A stretch of 64,000 bases of DNA, from assembly GCA_028714735.1 (NCBI GenBank), contig JAQTLU010000004.1:124001-188000 (forward strand), read 5' to 3'. Shown one piece after another: positions 27,196 through 37,000 of this stretch; position 1 is the first letter of the stretch, and each line of letters begins with the position of its first letter. The notes under the pieces were generated by a model, which had not been told where the DNA came from, made no database searches, and was given only the letters and a program-made list of their open reading frames with translations. The position numbers and the translations under genes are program-made. This stretch comes from Gallionellaceae bacterium (GTDB taxonomy: Bacteria; Pseudomonadota; Gammaproteobacteria; Burkholderiales; Thiobacillaceae).

Positions 27196-28209
27196 TCACT
27201 TCACAGCCGGTATCCCGTACCGCACTAACATGCGTAGCTTGTAAGGTAGCGGATCAAATACGGAGAAAAAGCCGTAGGTGGTGATCTGTCGTTTTCTCAT
27301 GATATCGCGCCGGCATGACTGCCACAAATGGCGCTTCTGCACCAGCGCGACAGCGACTGGCAGGTAGATTTCCTTTAGATAGGCGAGCCGGCCACTCAGG
27401 ACCGAAAGCAGCGAACCTTCGACCAGCAGCAGCAAAAGATGGATTGGCAATGTCAGTTGCATGAGTGGTGTTGGGTAGGTCATCGCCATCACGAAAGTCT
27501 TGTTGCGCTCAGAGAGTGCCCGCCGCCGAAAGGTGGTGGTAAGCCGGCCGCGTTGAGCTTTGCCACCGCCAAAGCTCCGCCCGACGTGGTGCCGGTAGCC
27601 GGAAACCCCGAGCGCTCTGACAGGATATCCGGCCAATCGCGCTCGACAACATAGGTAGAGGTCTTCACCGATTGAGTCAAACCATTCCGGAAAACTGCCC
27701 AGATCATCCCATAACGATTTCGGGATCCAGAGACAGGCCCCCATGACCATGCCAACGTCACTCTGCAATGGATTCTGGTTGGGAACTGGGTTGAGAAAGG
27801 GGTCAAGCAAGCTGCCGATGTCGAGTAGTTCGCCGGTGTCGTAGTCGTATTGGGGTAAGCCGAGGATTGCGGGGCCCCCGGTTTCCTGAGCAACTTTGTA
27901 TAGCGTGGCCAATGCATCTGGAAAGAGTGTGGCATCGTTGTTGAGCAGCAACAGGTATTTGCCTTGGGCTGCTGCTGTCATGCGGTTATTGGCGATGCAA
28001 AAGCCAACGTTTTCTGAACTTTCGATCAGTTTCGCTTGGGGGTGATGGTTGCGGATATGCTGGACTGAATCATCTTGGGAGGCGTCGTCGTGGATGATGA
28101 TCTCCACGGGCAAGTTTCCTGTTTGAGACAGCACCGACTGGATACAATCGTCGATGACTGCCATGCCGTTGTAGTTGGCGACACAGATAGAGACTAGGGG
28201 GGCGTTCAC
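27196..28209 (-). CDS. family 2 glycosyltransferase (rhamnosyltransferase-like)
   Basis: A 337-residue GT-A enzyme with VSICVANYNGMAVIDDCI, IIHDDASQDDSV, NVGFCIANNRM and LLNNDATLFPDALA, followed by SIGEDLYLCCRARLAGY. The C-terminal part has a hydrophobic segment (about residues 235-275) that may be membrane-associated. The GTG at 28209 is chosen because it overlaps the upstream stop (GTGA) and starts directly at the GT2 fold; longer in-frame starts would overlap the epimerase gene substantially. Last gene of the minus-strand glycan string. Confidence 0.85.
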   Translation of the reverse strand: MNAPLVSICVANYNGMAVIDDCIQSVLSQTGNLPVEIIIHDDASQDDSVQHIRNHHPQAKLIESSENVGFCIANNRMTAAAQGKYLLLLNNDATLFPDALATLYKVAQETGGPAILGLPQYDYDTGELLDIGSLLDPFLNPVPNQNPLQSDVGMVMGACLWIPKSLWDDLGSFPEWFDSIGEDLYLCCRARLAGYPVRALGVSGYRHHVGRSFGGGKAQRGRLTTTFRRRALSERNKTFVMAMTYPTPLMQLTLPIHLLLLLVEGSLLSVLSGRLAYLKEIYLPVAVALVQKRHLWQSCRRDIMRKRQITTYGFFSVFDPLPYKLRMLVRYGIPAVK

Positions 28210-29117
28210 GGTAGGGCCTGCAGCCATTCCCATGTGGTGCGCATTCCCTGTTCCAGAGTGACCATCGGCTGCCAGCCGTAATGCAGGCGCAGGGCTGCGC
28301 TGTCCAAGACCACTGCTTTTACATCGACACCGCGAGCGGGATGGTGGCGCACTTGGAGTGGACGACCTGTTATGCATTCAGCGAGCTGGCAAAGATCGTT
28401 GAGGTTTATTCCCGTACCGCTGCCAACATTGAAAGTACCTGAAGTTGGGGCCGCCAGCGCGTGCATGCAGGCTCGGATCAGGTCGTCGATATAGAGATAA
28501 TCCCTCACCGTTTCGCCATCCCCCCAGATATCCATCAAGCTGCCGCACTTGGTATGTTCCAGCAGAGTGCGGATCACTCCGAAGCCTGCTTTGAGAGGTT
28601 GGCCCGGACCATAGGCATTGGCGGGGCGCAGGACGGTCACAGTGTGTCCCTGCCGGGCGAAAACGCCAAGGAAGTGCTCCGACGCCGCCTTGCCGGCGGC
28701 ATGGTAGGACAGGGGCGCGGGCGGTTGGCGCTCGGTCACCGGTAGGCTGGTGGGGTTGCCGTAGAGCGCACCACCTGAACTGAGATAGAGCAGGGGAATG
28801 CCGGGGTATTGCCCAAGAATTTCCAATAGATGTAGGAGCGGCAGCAGATTTTCCTCTGCTTCACGGGCAGGCTGGTGCGGGTAGCGGCCGGGTGTGGACG
28901 TAGTGGCGGCGTGCACCACGGCGCAGCTGTGCGGCAGCAATTCGCGTAGCAGATTACGGTCGTCTAGGCGGCCCTGCTGCCAGTCCACTCCATTTAGGTG
29001 TGAAATTGGCGCCGAGCGGGAGATCAGCGTGACTGTGCGCTCGTCGGCGGCCAGGCGCTGTGCCAGGGCACGACCAATGAAACCGGCGCCAAGGATGAGG
29101 ACACGATCTGCTGTCAT
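28206..29117 (-). CDS. NAD-dependent epimerase/dehydratase (extended SDR)
   Basis: A 303-residue extended short-chain dehydrogenase acting on nucleotide-sugars. The Rossmann signature is LILGAGFIGRALAQRL; later marks are LYLSSGGALYGN, VLRPANAYGPGQ, DYLYIDDLIRACM and FNVGSGTGINLNDL. The catalytic signature is irregular: SYHAAGKAASE has Tyr and Lys separated by four residues instead of three. The neighbours overlap by 4 bp on both sides. The sugar product cannot be named from the sequence. Confidence 0.85.
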   Translation of the reverse strand: MTADRVLILGAGFIGRALAQRLAADERTVTLISRSAPISHLNGVDWQQGRLDDRNLLRELLPHSCAVVHAATTSTPGRYPHQPAREAEENLLPLLHLLEILGQYPGIPLLYLSSGGALYGNPTSLPVTERQPPAPLSYHAAGKAASEHFLGVFARQGHTVTVLRPANAYGPGQPLKAGFGVIRTLLEHTKCGSLMDIWGDGETVRDYLYIDDLIRACMHALAAPTSGTFNVGSGTGINLNDLCQLAECITGRPLQVRHHPARGVDVKAVVLDSAALRLHYGWQPMVTLEQGMRTTWEWLQALP

Positions 29118-30241
29118 GAGGCTAGCAATTCTCCATACAGGGTACGATAACGGCCAGCACAGTCGTCCCAGTCGCCGATGGACTGCTTGATCCAGCTTCG
29201 GGCCGCCTCGCCTATACGCCGGTTTGTTCCCCTCTCTTCCAGTCCATGCAAGGCGAGTTTGAGCGCTGCCCGTTCACCGATCAGCCAGCCTGTTTCTTCC
29301 TGCTGGATGAAGTCCCGATGAGCCGGCAGGCTGGAGGCGATGACAGGCAGGCCTGCAGCCATCGCCTCCAGCATTATTTGCGGACGGCCTTCGTCGTGAC
29401 GGCTCAGGGTGATCAGGCCAGTGGCGCGGGGGAACCAGTCATCCCTCAGCGAGGTTGGGTTTGTGGGGCCGTGCCAGATGGCCCAGGACGGCAATGGCAT
29501 CGGCTCCTGCATCGGGCCGAATAGATGCAATTGGCGCTCGCCGCCAAACAGCCCCTCACCCCAGTCGAACAGATCGCCGATCTTGTTGTGGGTGATTCGG
29601 GTCACGGCCAGCCATAATCGCGGTTCGGCCTGTTGCCGGTTGACCTCGAACCAGCGGCGATCAACGCCGAATGGCACCGGACGGACACGGGCCACATCTC
29701 CGAACATGGTTTCAAGCGAGGTACGCATCCAATTGGCGTTGGGGGCGATGATGGTTGGTCTTTGCCTGAAAACGGCGCGCAACATGGCTTGCATGCCTGG
29801 CAGACGCAACAATCCGAAGTCGCTACCCAGCACGGTAACGAGAAGAGGTGTTTTTGTGCCCCATAACGGCAAGGCGTTTTGCAGCCAGTTCACGTGGGCT
29901 ACATCGCAGTCCTCTCGCCGGTAAAGTCTGGATAGGTGGGCCATGAGCATAAGAGCCGACTTGGCCGCACCCAGCCCGCCGCCACGCAATTGTGCGGCAA
30001 TGCCCCCACGATCTGAAAGCTGGTCCAACCAAGCCGTCTCGCTTGGGGTCGATGCCGCGTCGACGTCATCAGGCAGGTCTCCAGGAGGGGCCCATATGTT
30101 GAGCTTCAGATCGTGGCGGTGCGCCAAGGCGGTGGCCATATCGGCGATAAAACGCCCTCTCCAGTCTTCAGCATTTTTGGGATAAGAGGTGCTGACCAGG
30201 AGAATGCGTTGGCGCTCTTCCGTAATCTGTGGCTGAACCAT
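29114..30241 (-). CDS. family 4 glycosyltransferase
   Basis: A 375-residue GT-B enzyme: N-lobe ILLVSTSYPKNAEDWRGRF and VAHVNWLQNALPLWG, linker VTVLGSDFGLL, C-lobe RPVPFGVDRRWF and E-x7-E donor motif in EGRPQIMLEAMAAGLPVIA. Its stop overlaps the epimerase start by 4 bp, and its start lies 2 bp after the GT2 gene upstream. The role is inferred as sugar addition in the same glycan pathway. Confidence 0.88.
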   Translation of the reverse strand: MVQPQITEERQRILLVSTSYPKNAEDWRGRFIADMATALAHRHDLKLNIWAPPGDLPDDVDAASTPSETAWLDQLSDRGGIAAQLRGGGLGAAKSALMLMAHLSRLYRREDCDVAHVNWLQNALPLWGTKTPLLVTVLGSDFGLLRLPGMQAMLRAVFRQRPTIIAPNANWMRTSLETMFGDVARVRPVPFGVDRRWFEVNRQQAEPRLWLAVTRITHNKIGDLFDWGEGLFGGERQLHLFGPMQEPMPLPSWAIWHGPTNPTSLRDDWFPRATGLITLSRHDEGRPQIMLEAMAAGLPVIASSLPAHRDFIQQEETGWLIGERAALKLALHGLEERGTNRRIGEAARSWIKQSIGDWDDCAGRYRTLYGELLAS

Positions 30242-30243
30242 GC

Positions 30244-31107
30244 CTAATGCTCGGTGTCCTTGTAGTGCAGCGCCGTGATCTGCTCGGAAACGATGCCGAT
30301 CAGGAAGGTCAGGATGGCTGAACTGAACATCAGCGCGCTCATGTTGGTGAAACGGTCTTGAGTAATGAAGGTGTAGGCGTAGTAGCCAAGTCCCATCAGA
30401 AAGAAGGTCAGGCTGACTGGAAGGAATAAGCGGAAAGGCGAATACAGTGTGCCAATGCGGACGATGATGAGCAGAAACCGTGTGCCGTCACGTAGCAAGC
30501 GGATATGGCTCTTGCCCTCGCGTTTTCGGGCCTGGATGGGCACGTAGGCGACCGGGAAACCGGCGCGGAAGAAACTCATGGTGATCGTGGTGGGGTAGGA
30601 AAAGCCGTTCGGCAACAGGTGCAGGAAGCGGCGGAACTTGTCGGCACGTACAGCGCGAAAGCCGGAAGTGAGGTCTTCAATCCGGTGCTTGACCATCCAA
30701 CTGGCCAGTCGATTGAAGAAGGAGTTGGCAAGCGCGCGATGCTTGCCCGCATGGTTGTTATGGGGGCGGGCGCCGACTGCCATGTCGTAGCCTTGATCCA
30801 GGCGTTCTAATAGCCTCGCAATATCTGTGGGGTCGTGCTGGCCGTCGGCATCCATGAACACCAGGATCTCTCCGGACGCGGATCGTGCCCCACTCTTTAC
30901 TGCGGCGCCGTTGCCCATGGAATAGGGATGGGCGATTCGTTTGGTGCCCAGTCGTTCACAGATATCCTGCGTTTCGTCTGTCGAACCATCATCCACAACG
31001 ATGATTTCCGCTCTGGGCATTTCCTGATGAAGACGCACCAACAGGAGTTCAAGTCCCGCAGCTTCGTTCTTCGCTGGAAGGATTATGGAGAGTGATTCGA
31101 AGCTCAT
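30244..31107 (-). CDS. polyprenyl-phosphate-type GT2 glycosyltransferase (DPM1/GtrB-like)
   Basis: A 287-residue protein. Residues 1-215 are a GT2 domain (LSIILPAKNEAAGLELLL, IIVVDDGSTDET, VFMDADGQHDP, SGFRAVRADKFRRF) and residues 220-280 hold two membrane helices. GKSHIRLLRDG precedes the first helix, as in dolichyl/undecaprenyl-phosphate glycosyltransferases such as GtrB and ArnC. These make lipid-phosphate sugars used by GT-C enzymes facing the periplasm. The gene directly upstream encodes a GT-C-like membrane protein, overlapping by 4 bp. Confidence 0.87.
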   Translation of the reverse strand: MSFESLSIILPAKNEAAGLELLLVRLHQEMPRAEIIVVDDGSTDETQDICERLGTKRIAHPYSMGNGAAVKSGARSASGEILVFMDADGQHDPTDIARLLERLDQGYDMAVGARPHNNHAGKHRALANSFFNRLASWMVKHRIEDLTSGFRAVRADKFRRFLHLLPNGFSYPTTITMSFFRAGFPVAYVPIQARKREGKSHIRLLRDGTRFLLIIVRIGTLYSPFRLFLPVSLTFFLMGLGYYAYTFITQDRFTNMSALMFSSAILTFLIGIVSEQITALHYKDTEH

Positions 31108-33065
31108 CTTTGACCTGAGAGGGGGGGCGCTGCTGTAGGTGACTTGGTTGCTATGGTTTTGAGTAGTTTCAAACGCTGCGCTTCAATGCGTTTTTGCCAT
31201 GAAGCGCGAATTGCAGGGTTTTTCGGAGCATTGTCCATCGCGGTCTCCAGCGTCTCAAACGCTTCATCATATAGGCCACCGGAAGCAAATATTGTCGAGA
31301 TCTGCAGGGTCAAATCCAAGTTTCTCTCTAGGCGGGCGGATTCTAATAAATGCGATAACGTTGAATTGAAGTCGCCATCACGCATGTACAAGCGCCCCTT
31401 CAGGTAGTGCAGGACCGACATGGTGCGACTAGAAGCCTGATACTTCGGGTTCGCAAGCAGTGCGTCAAGTATATTCTGCAAATGACTGGAGCGCTGGGCT
31501 GGGCAACCATATGGTTCAAGTTGATTGAACATGGCTGGCAGGGACATCGAAGGTTGATTAGAAAAATTTCCAGACCGTAATTGTGGAAGTAGTTCCTGAA
31601 TTAATTTTTCATATTCATCTGGCTTGCTGAACCAGCAGGCGAGTTCGGCACCTTGCACGGCAAGTCCGGTATCGTGAGGAAGGAGTAGATGTGCTTCCCA
31701 AATGACATCGGCGGCCATTCTGCGCTGACCAGAGCGCCATAATTGATTGGCGTGGAATTGTGCCAAGCGGGCGGAGAGGGGGTGGCGATCTGACCAAACA
31801 ACAGCCGCCTGGTCAGGATTGCCCCACAAGGAAGTCACTTGCCCCAAAACTAAGGCAAGTAGCGCCATATAGGCTCCAGCGATAATCCAACGAAACGCCC
31901 TTAGTCGTTGTGGCAACTGCCAGAGGCTATAAACTGCAAGGATTACAAATCCCAAAGAGGGCAAGTAATTGCGGTGCTCGAAATAAACCTCCAACTGCAC
32001 GACTGTCGATTCAATGCTGTGGCCGACGAGAAACCATGCCATTGCAAAGAAAAAAATTGGGTAACGCGTACGCCAGCACCATGCCAACCCAGTGACAAAC
32101 ATCCACCCAAGAACAGCAAACAAGGTCGTTATTGGAGAGAGAATGCTTTCGGATACAACATAATAATCAAAGAATGGGGTAAAACTCATCGGGCGCGGTA
32201 ATATCAGGTTGAATAGATATTGCCAAAGCACGCGGGCCTCGGTCAGCAGTCGTTGGCCGCCCGTAAAATCGCGAATTCCGGCCATGCTATTAAAACCAGG
32301 CCAATGTTGGAAAAGGTAAATGGCCAAGACCACGGCCGGCAGCCAGAATAGCGTTGCCGCCCAATATTCCCAGGCCTGCGCGATCCTGGGGTGGTGGCTA
32401 TCTGCAGGCAGGACAGTGATGCCAGCACGCCGCAGCAACCACTCTAGAGTGGCTGCAAACATGGGCAGCAAAGCGCCGTTTTCCTTAGCCAGTATGGCCA
32501 GAACGGTGCCTAACCCCAGGCTGATTGCCATCAGCATAAGGGCAAGCCGTGGCCGTGTTGCTATCCGGTTACGCGCTTTCAAATACGCGATCAAACCGGA
32601 CAGTACGAAGGTGGTGGCGAGAATCGCCATGCGCTGCACAGCATGCAGAACTAGGAAGGCCCATGCGGGGTGTAGCATCCAAATGGCCGCTACCAGGACG
32701 GCAAACCACTCCGGTTTCTCGATCTTGCCCGGCATGAGTTTGGCCACGATCAACACCAGCCAAGCAACTAATAACCCATTCACTAGGTGCAGCAAGGTGT
32801 TGAAGTAAAGAAATTCCGTGGCGCTGGACGGCCAGGATGGCGCATTGATCAAAAACGTAGCCAGACTGAGAGGGCGCCCGAGCGGGCCCGTGTCTCCCCC
32901 TGCCACGAAGGCAAGAGCGGACCCAAGGTTAACCACATCCTTCAGCCCTTGGAAGCAGAGTGCATCGTCATACATAAAGCCACCCGCAAAGCCCAACCGA
33001 TAGAGTCCATAGGCCAGCAGGAGCAGCAATGCCAGGAAGGGAAACGCGAGGTGGCGAGATGACAT
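31104..33065 (-). CDS. multi-pass GT-C-like membrane protein with C-terminal TPR repeats
   Basis: A 653-residue protein with about ten membrane helices in residues 1-430 and a soluble C-terminal part with TPR-like helices (LHYLKGRLYMRDGDFNSTLSHLLESA; SGGLYDEAFETLETAMDNAP). The first periplasmic loop contains FMYDDALCF, the acidic pair typical of GT-C enzymes such as TMTC and oligosaccharyl/O-mannosyl transferases. It is encoded directly after the type IV pilin gene and its terminator, and before a polyprenyl-phosphate glycosyltransferase. A role in transferring sugar to pilin or a glycan is inferred. Confidence 0.65.
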   Translation of the reverse strand: MSSRHLAFPFLALLLLLAYGLYRLGFAGGFMYDDALCFQGLKDVVNLGSALAFVAGGDTGPLGRPLSLATFLINAPSWPSSATEFLYFNTLLHLVNGLLVAWLVLIVAKLMPGKIEKPEWFAVLVAAIWMLHPAWAFLVLHAVQRMAILATTFVLSGLIAYLKARNRIATRPRLALMLMAISLGLGTVLAILAKENGALLPMFAATLEWLLRRAGITVLPADSHHPRIAQAWEYWAATLFWLPAVVLAIYLFQHWPGFNSMAGIRDFTGGQRLLTEARVLWQYLFNLILPRPMSFTPFFDYYVVSESILSPITTLFAVLGWMFVTGLAWCWRTRYPIFFFAMAWFLVGHSIESTVVQLEVYFEHRNYLPSLGFVILAVYSLWQLPQRLRAFRWIIAGAYMALLALVLGQVTSLWGNPDQAAVVWSDRHPLSARLAQFHANQLWRSGQRRMAADVIWEAHLLLPHDTGLAVQGAELACWFSKPDEYEKLIQELLPQLRSGNFSNQPSMSLPAMFNQLEPYGCPAQRSSHLQNILDALLANPKYQASSRTMSVLHYLKGRLYMRDGDFNSTLSHLLESARLERNLDLTLQISTIFASGGLYDEAFETLETAMDNAPKNPAIRASWQKRIEAQRLKLLKTIATKSPTAAPPLSGQR

Positions 33066-33094
33066 GCGGGTCAGTTACTCAGACAAAATAAAAA

Positions 33095-33121
33095 AGCCCC
33101 ATCGCAGAGAGCGATGGGGCT
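33095..33121 (-). terminator. intrinsic terminator of the pilin gene
   Basis: An 11-bp perfect stem (AGCCCCATCGC / GCGATGGGGCT) with an AGAGA loop, followed on the minus strand by a run of T residues (the A-tract at 33085-33095 on the plus strand). It lies 86 bp past the pilA stop and should uncouple abundant pilin mRNA from the downstream glycan genes. Confidence 0.88.
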
Positions 33122-33206
33122 AGAGACTTGATCGAGCTGGCTGGGGACAATATTAGCGCACCTTCGCTTTCCTTTGGAAAACGGCCATCCGAATCAAGTC
33201 ATATGG

Positions 33207-33638
33207 TTATTTCTTGGGATAATATTTCGGGTCAATCGATCCGGAAACGGTCCATTGACAACCGGCAGCACCACATGCGGCGGTCCAGACAACGTTCTTG
33301 GTGTCCACTGAGGGATCAACGTTTTGGAGGACGGTCGTTACCGTTGCTGCGTTGGTTGCCGTGCCGGCTGCGGTAACGCTGGTCACATAATGACTGGTGA
33401 TACTGGTGTCGGTGGCAAGGCCAAAATCACTTTGGACATCCGTGTCTTTCAGATTGCCTTCGCTGTAGCGGGTGCCCACGGCCAGCAAGGCCGGGGAGGA
33501 TATCGAGGTTGCCTCCGATACCTTGGCTTTGATCGTGTAATCCTTGTAGGCCGGGATGGCGATCGCGGCCAGGATGCCGATGATGGCGACGACGATCAGC
33601 AGTTCGATCAGGGTGAAGCCTTGTTGCGTGCGTTTCAT
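33207..33638 (-). CDS. pilA: type IV major pilin
   Basis: A 143-residue prepilin. The leader MKRTQQG is cut before Phe8 by Pil[34 protein letters not shown] is represented by [14 protein letters not shown] with Glu5 of the mature protein, then the alpha-helical spine. The C-terminal disulfide loop is Cys-GAAG-Cys near residues 123-128, unusually short. The variable middle is rich in Ser, Thr and Ala, which could be glycosylated. It has its own sigma-54 promoter and strong terminator. No pilB/C/D genes are nearby. Confidence 0.93.
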   Translation of the reverse strand: MKRTQQGFTLIELLIVVAIIGILAAIAIPAYKDYTIKAKVSEATSISSPALLAVGTRYSEGNLKDTDVQSDFGLATDTSITSHYVTSVTAAGTATNAATVTTVLQNVDPSVDTKNVVWTAACGAAGCQWTVSGSIDPKYYPKK

Positions 33639-34023
33639 TTGGAACTCCTTGCAAGTCGTTATATTGGAGGCACCACCTCGTCAGATGGCAGTTCACAGTA
33701 AGCCAGATGTGTGCCAGGTGCTGTACTCGATGGCTTGCGGGCGCACCAACTCGGTACAAAGCAGGCGTTCGCTCGGGATAGCCAGTTTCCGCGGGTTGTC
33801 TTGATATGACTGCGATTGTGACGAAAAACGTCATGTGGTGACGGAGGCGGTCGGAAAGCACCGGCAGTGGCGGACAAGTAAGTGAATATTCCGGAGCCGA
33901 CTTTGGCCAGGTGTCGGGTCATTAATAGCCCTGCCGGGTATCATGTGCCGTCGCGAATCGTTGTCCCCCGATCTTTTTGCCGGCAGTTGGCAAGGACCGC
34001 GCAGGGGCGCTTGATGGACTGGA
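33639..34023. other. pilin upstream / divergent intergenic region
   Basis: These 385 bases separate divergently transcribed pilA and the AddA-like gene. The left third holds the sigma-54 promoter and leader of pilA. The rest is expected to hold the activator-binding site for that promoter and the promoter of the helicase gene. I see no further gene or clear repeat. Confidence 0.6.
33702..33716 (-). promoter_or_regulatory. sigma-54 promoter of pilA
   Basis: Read on the minus strand the sequence is TGGCACACATCTGGC: the -24 TGGCAC and a -12 TGGC (consensus TTGC), with GG and GC exactly ten bases apart as in the sigma-54 consensus. Transcription would start about 50 bases before the pilA start codon. 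Pilin genes are commonly RpoN- and PilR-dependent, which agrees. Confidence 0.72.
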
Positions 34024-37000
34024 ATGCCTCAATCTGCTGATTCATCGTTGTCTCAGGCCCTGAGCCCGTCGCGCTGCGCCGTGGTCGAGGCCTGCGCCGG
34101 CAGCGGCAAGACCTGGCTGCTGGTGTCGCGCATGGTTCGCCTGCTGCTGGCGGGGGCGCCGCCCGCCGAACTGCTGGCCGTCACCTTCACCCGCAAGGCC
34201 GCCGAGGAGATGCGCGGCCGGCTGTATGAATGGCTGGAGTTCCTGGCGGTCGCGGATGACGCGGCGGTGCTGGCCTTCCTGGGCCAGCGCGGACTCGCGG
34301 ATGACGAGGCGCGCAGCCTGCTGCCCAAGGCCAGGCGCTTGTTCGAGGCGGTGCTCGACAGCGTGCCCGGCCCGATGATCACCACCTTCCATGGCTGGTT
34401 CCTGAATCTGCTCGCGCGCGCGCCGCTGGCCTGGCGGGCGCCGGCCAACCTGATCGAGGACGCGGTACTGCTCAAGGCCGAGGCCTGGCAGACCTGGGCC
34501 GAATCGCTGCGTGCGGCCGACAAGGCCGCGCCGGCGGAGGCCCTGTCCGGGCTGCTCGAATGGATGCCGCTGGCGAGCGTGCACAAGCTGTTGTTCGGTT
34601 TCCTGGACAAGCGGGCGGAGTGGTGGGCCTGGGCGGCAGGGCGGGCCGATCCGCTGGCCGATGCGGTGGCCGCACAGCAGGCGATGGCGAATCTGAACGA
34701 GGCGCGGGAGGTGGTGGCCGAGATGTGGTCGGAGCCCGGTTTCCCTGCCATCCTGGCTGAGTTCCTGCCGATGCTGGCGGCCAACGGCGCGGGGGTGAAA
34801 CAGGATGCCGAGCGCGCGGGCGTGCTGGCCGATTTGCTTGAACAGGCCAGGACGGAGTCCCATTGGGCCGGTCTTCAGGCCATCTTCCTTACCGCCAAGA
34901 GCGAGCCCTTCGTCCGCAAGCCCGGCGCCGCCCTGGACAAGCGCCTGGGTGCGGAGCGCGCGGCGCGCTTCATCGAGCTGCATTATTCATTGGCGGAGCG
35001 TGTTCTGCGGGCCCTTCACCAGTTGCAGGATCAGTACGCCCTGCGCCTGAACCGCCTGGCGCTGACCGCCGGCAGCGACCTGCTGGCGCACTACCAGGCC
35101 CTCAAACGCGAACGCGATGGCCTCGATTTCACCGATGCCGAATGGCTGGCCCTGCAACTGCTGTCCGACCCGGACGAGTCGGCCGCGCTGCTGGCCAAGC
35201 TGGACGCGCGCTGGAAACACCTGCTGCTGGACGAGTTCCAGGATGCCAACCCGCTGCAGTGGCACATCCTCACCGCCTGGCTGTCGGCCTACGGCGCCGA
35301 TCCGGAGCGGCCGACGGTGTTCATGGTGGGCGATCCCAAGCAGTCGATCTACCGTTTCCGTCGCGCCGAGCCGCGTCTGTTCGAGCTGGCCGGGAGTTGG
35401 CTGACGCAGAACTTCGCTGCCGCCGTCTACCGCCAGGACGAGACCCGCCGCTGCGCGCCGCGCGTGGTGGCCTGGGTGAATGCGCTATTCGGCGGGCTGG
35501 CCGGGGCGTATCCGGGGTTTGCTGTCCATACGGCACATCAAAGCGGGCTGCCGGGCTGGTGCGAGCTGATCGTTGCGCCCCCCCGGGAACCGCCCCGGGA
35601 AGGCGAGCGGAGCGGCTTGCGCGATCCGCTCGCCGAGGCGCCGGCGGCCAAACCCGACAAGCGCGCCGAAGAGGCGGTCCGGGTTGCCCAGCGCATTCTG
35701 GATATCGTCGACCGCCTGGAGGCCGCCGGCCGGCCGGCCCGGTTCGGCGACATCCTGGTCCTGTCCGCCAGCCGCACCGGCCTGGAAGTGTTCGAGGACG
35801 CCTTCAAGACGGCCGGCATTCCTTACCTGGGCAGCCGGCGGGGCGGCCTGCTGGATACCCTGGAGGCCAGCGACCTGATGGCGCTGCTGGGTTTCCTGGT
35901 GATGCCGTTCGACGACCTCAAGCTGGCGCATGCCCTGAAATCGCCCTTGTTCGGCTGCACCGACGAAGACTTGATGACCCTGCGCGACGCCGGTGCCGGG
36001 CCGTGGTACGAGCGCCTGCGGGCCTGGGCCGCCCTGGTCGACGCGCCTGCGCAGGTTCGCCGTGCCGACGGCCTGCTGGCGGCCTGGCGCGAGGCGGCTG
36101 GGCCGCTGCCGCCGCACGACCTGCTCGACCGCATCTTCCACGAGGGCGAGGTCGAGGCCCGCTATGCCGCCGCCACGCCCGCTCGGCTCCGGCCATCGGT
36201 GCTGGCCAACCTGCGCGGCGTCCTGGAACTGAGCCTGAAACTGGGCGGCGGCCGCTTCCCCAGCCTGCCGCATTTCCTCGACGAGTTGAAGTCGCTGGGC
36301 GAGGACGCCGGCAACGACGCCCCGGACGAGCCGCCGGCCGCCACCGGCGATGCCGTGCGCATGCTGACCATCCATGCCGCCAAAGGGCTGGAGGCGCCGG
36401 TGGTGTTCCTGATCAAGGCCGATGAGGAGCGCCGCGAGCGCGACCATAGCGGCGCGCTGATCGACTGGCCGCCCGAGGCCGAGCGGCCGGCGCATTTTTC
36501 CCTGTACGGTTCGGGCGAACTGCATGGCCATGCCCGCAATGACCTGTTCGAGCAGGAACGCGCGCTGATGGCGCGGGAGAACCTCAATCTGCTCTATGTC
36601 GCCATGACCCGGGCGCAGCAAGCCCTGTTCGTCAGCGGCCTGGAGCAGGCGAAGGACGACACCTGGCTGGCGCGTTTGCAGCCGGCGCTGGAACAGGCGG
36701 CAATGGCGGGGCTGCCGGAGATGCGGTTTGTTGACGTTGCCGCCCACGCGCAGACGGGGCCCCAGTCAAATGGCTGGATGGCCGCAAGCTCGAAACTTCG
36801 CTTCACTCGTTTTCCCGCCTGCGCGGGAATGACGATGCCTGATGGCATCGGTCGCCGACGTGCGACGTCGACTCCGGAGATCGCCTTCGGCATCCAGGTC
36901 CACCGCTATCTGGAACTGGCGACCAAAGGCGCACCGGATGAGGCGGTCCGCGCCGACCTGGGTCTGGATGCGGCGGCGTTCGCCCGCGTCAGCGCGATGG

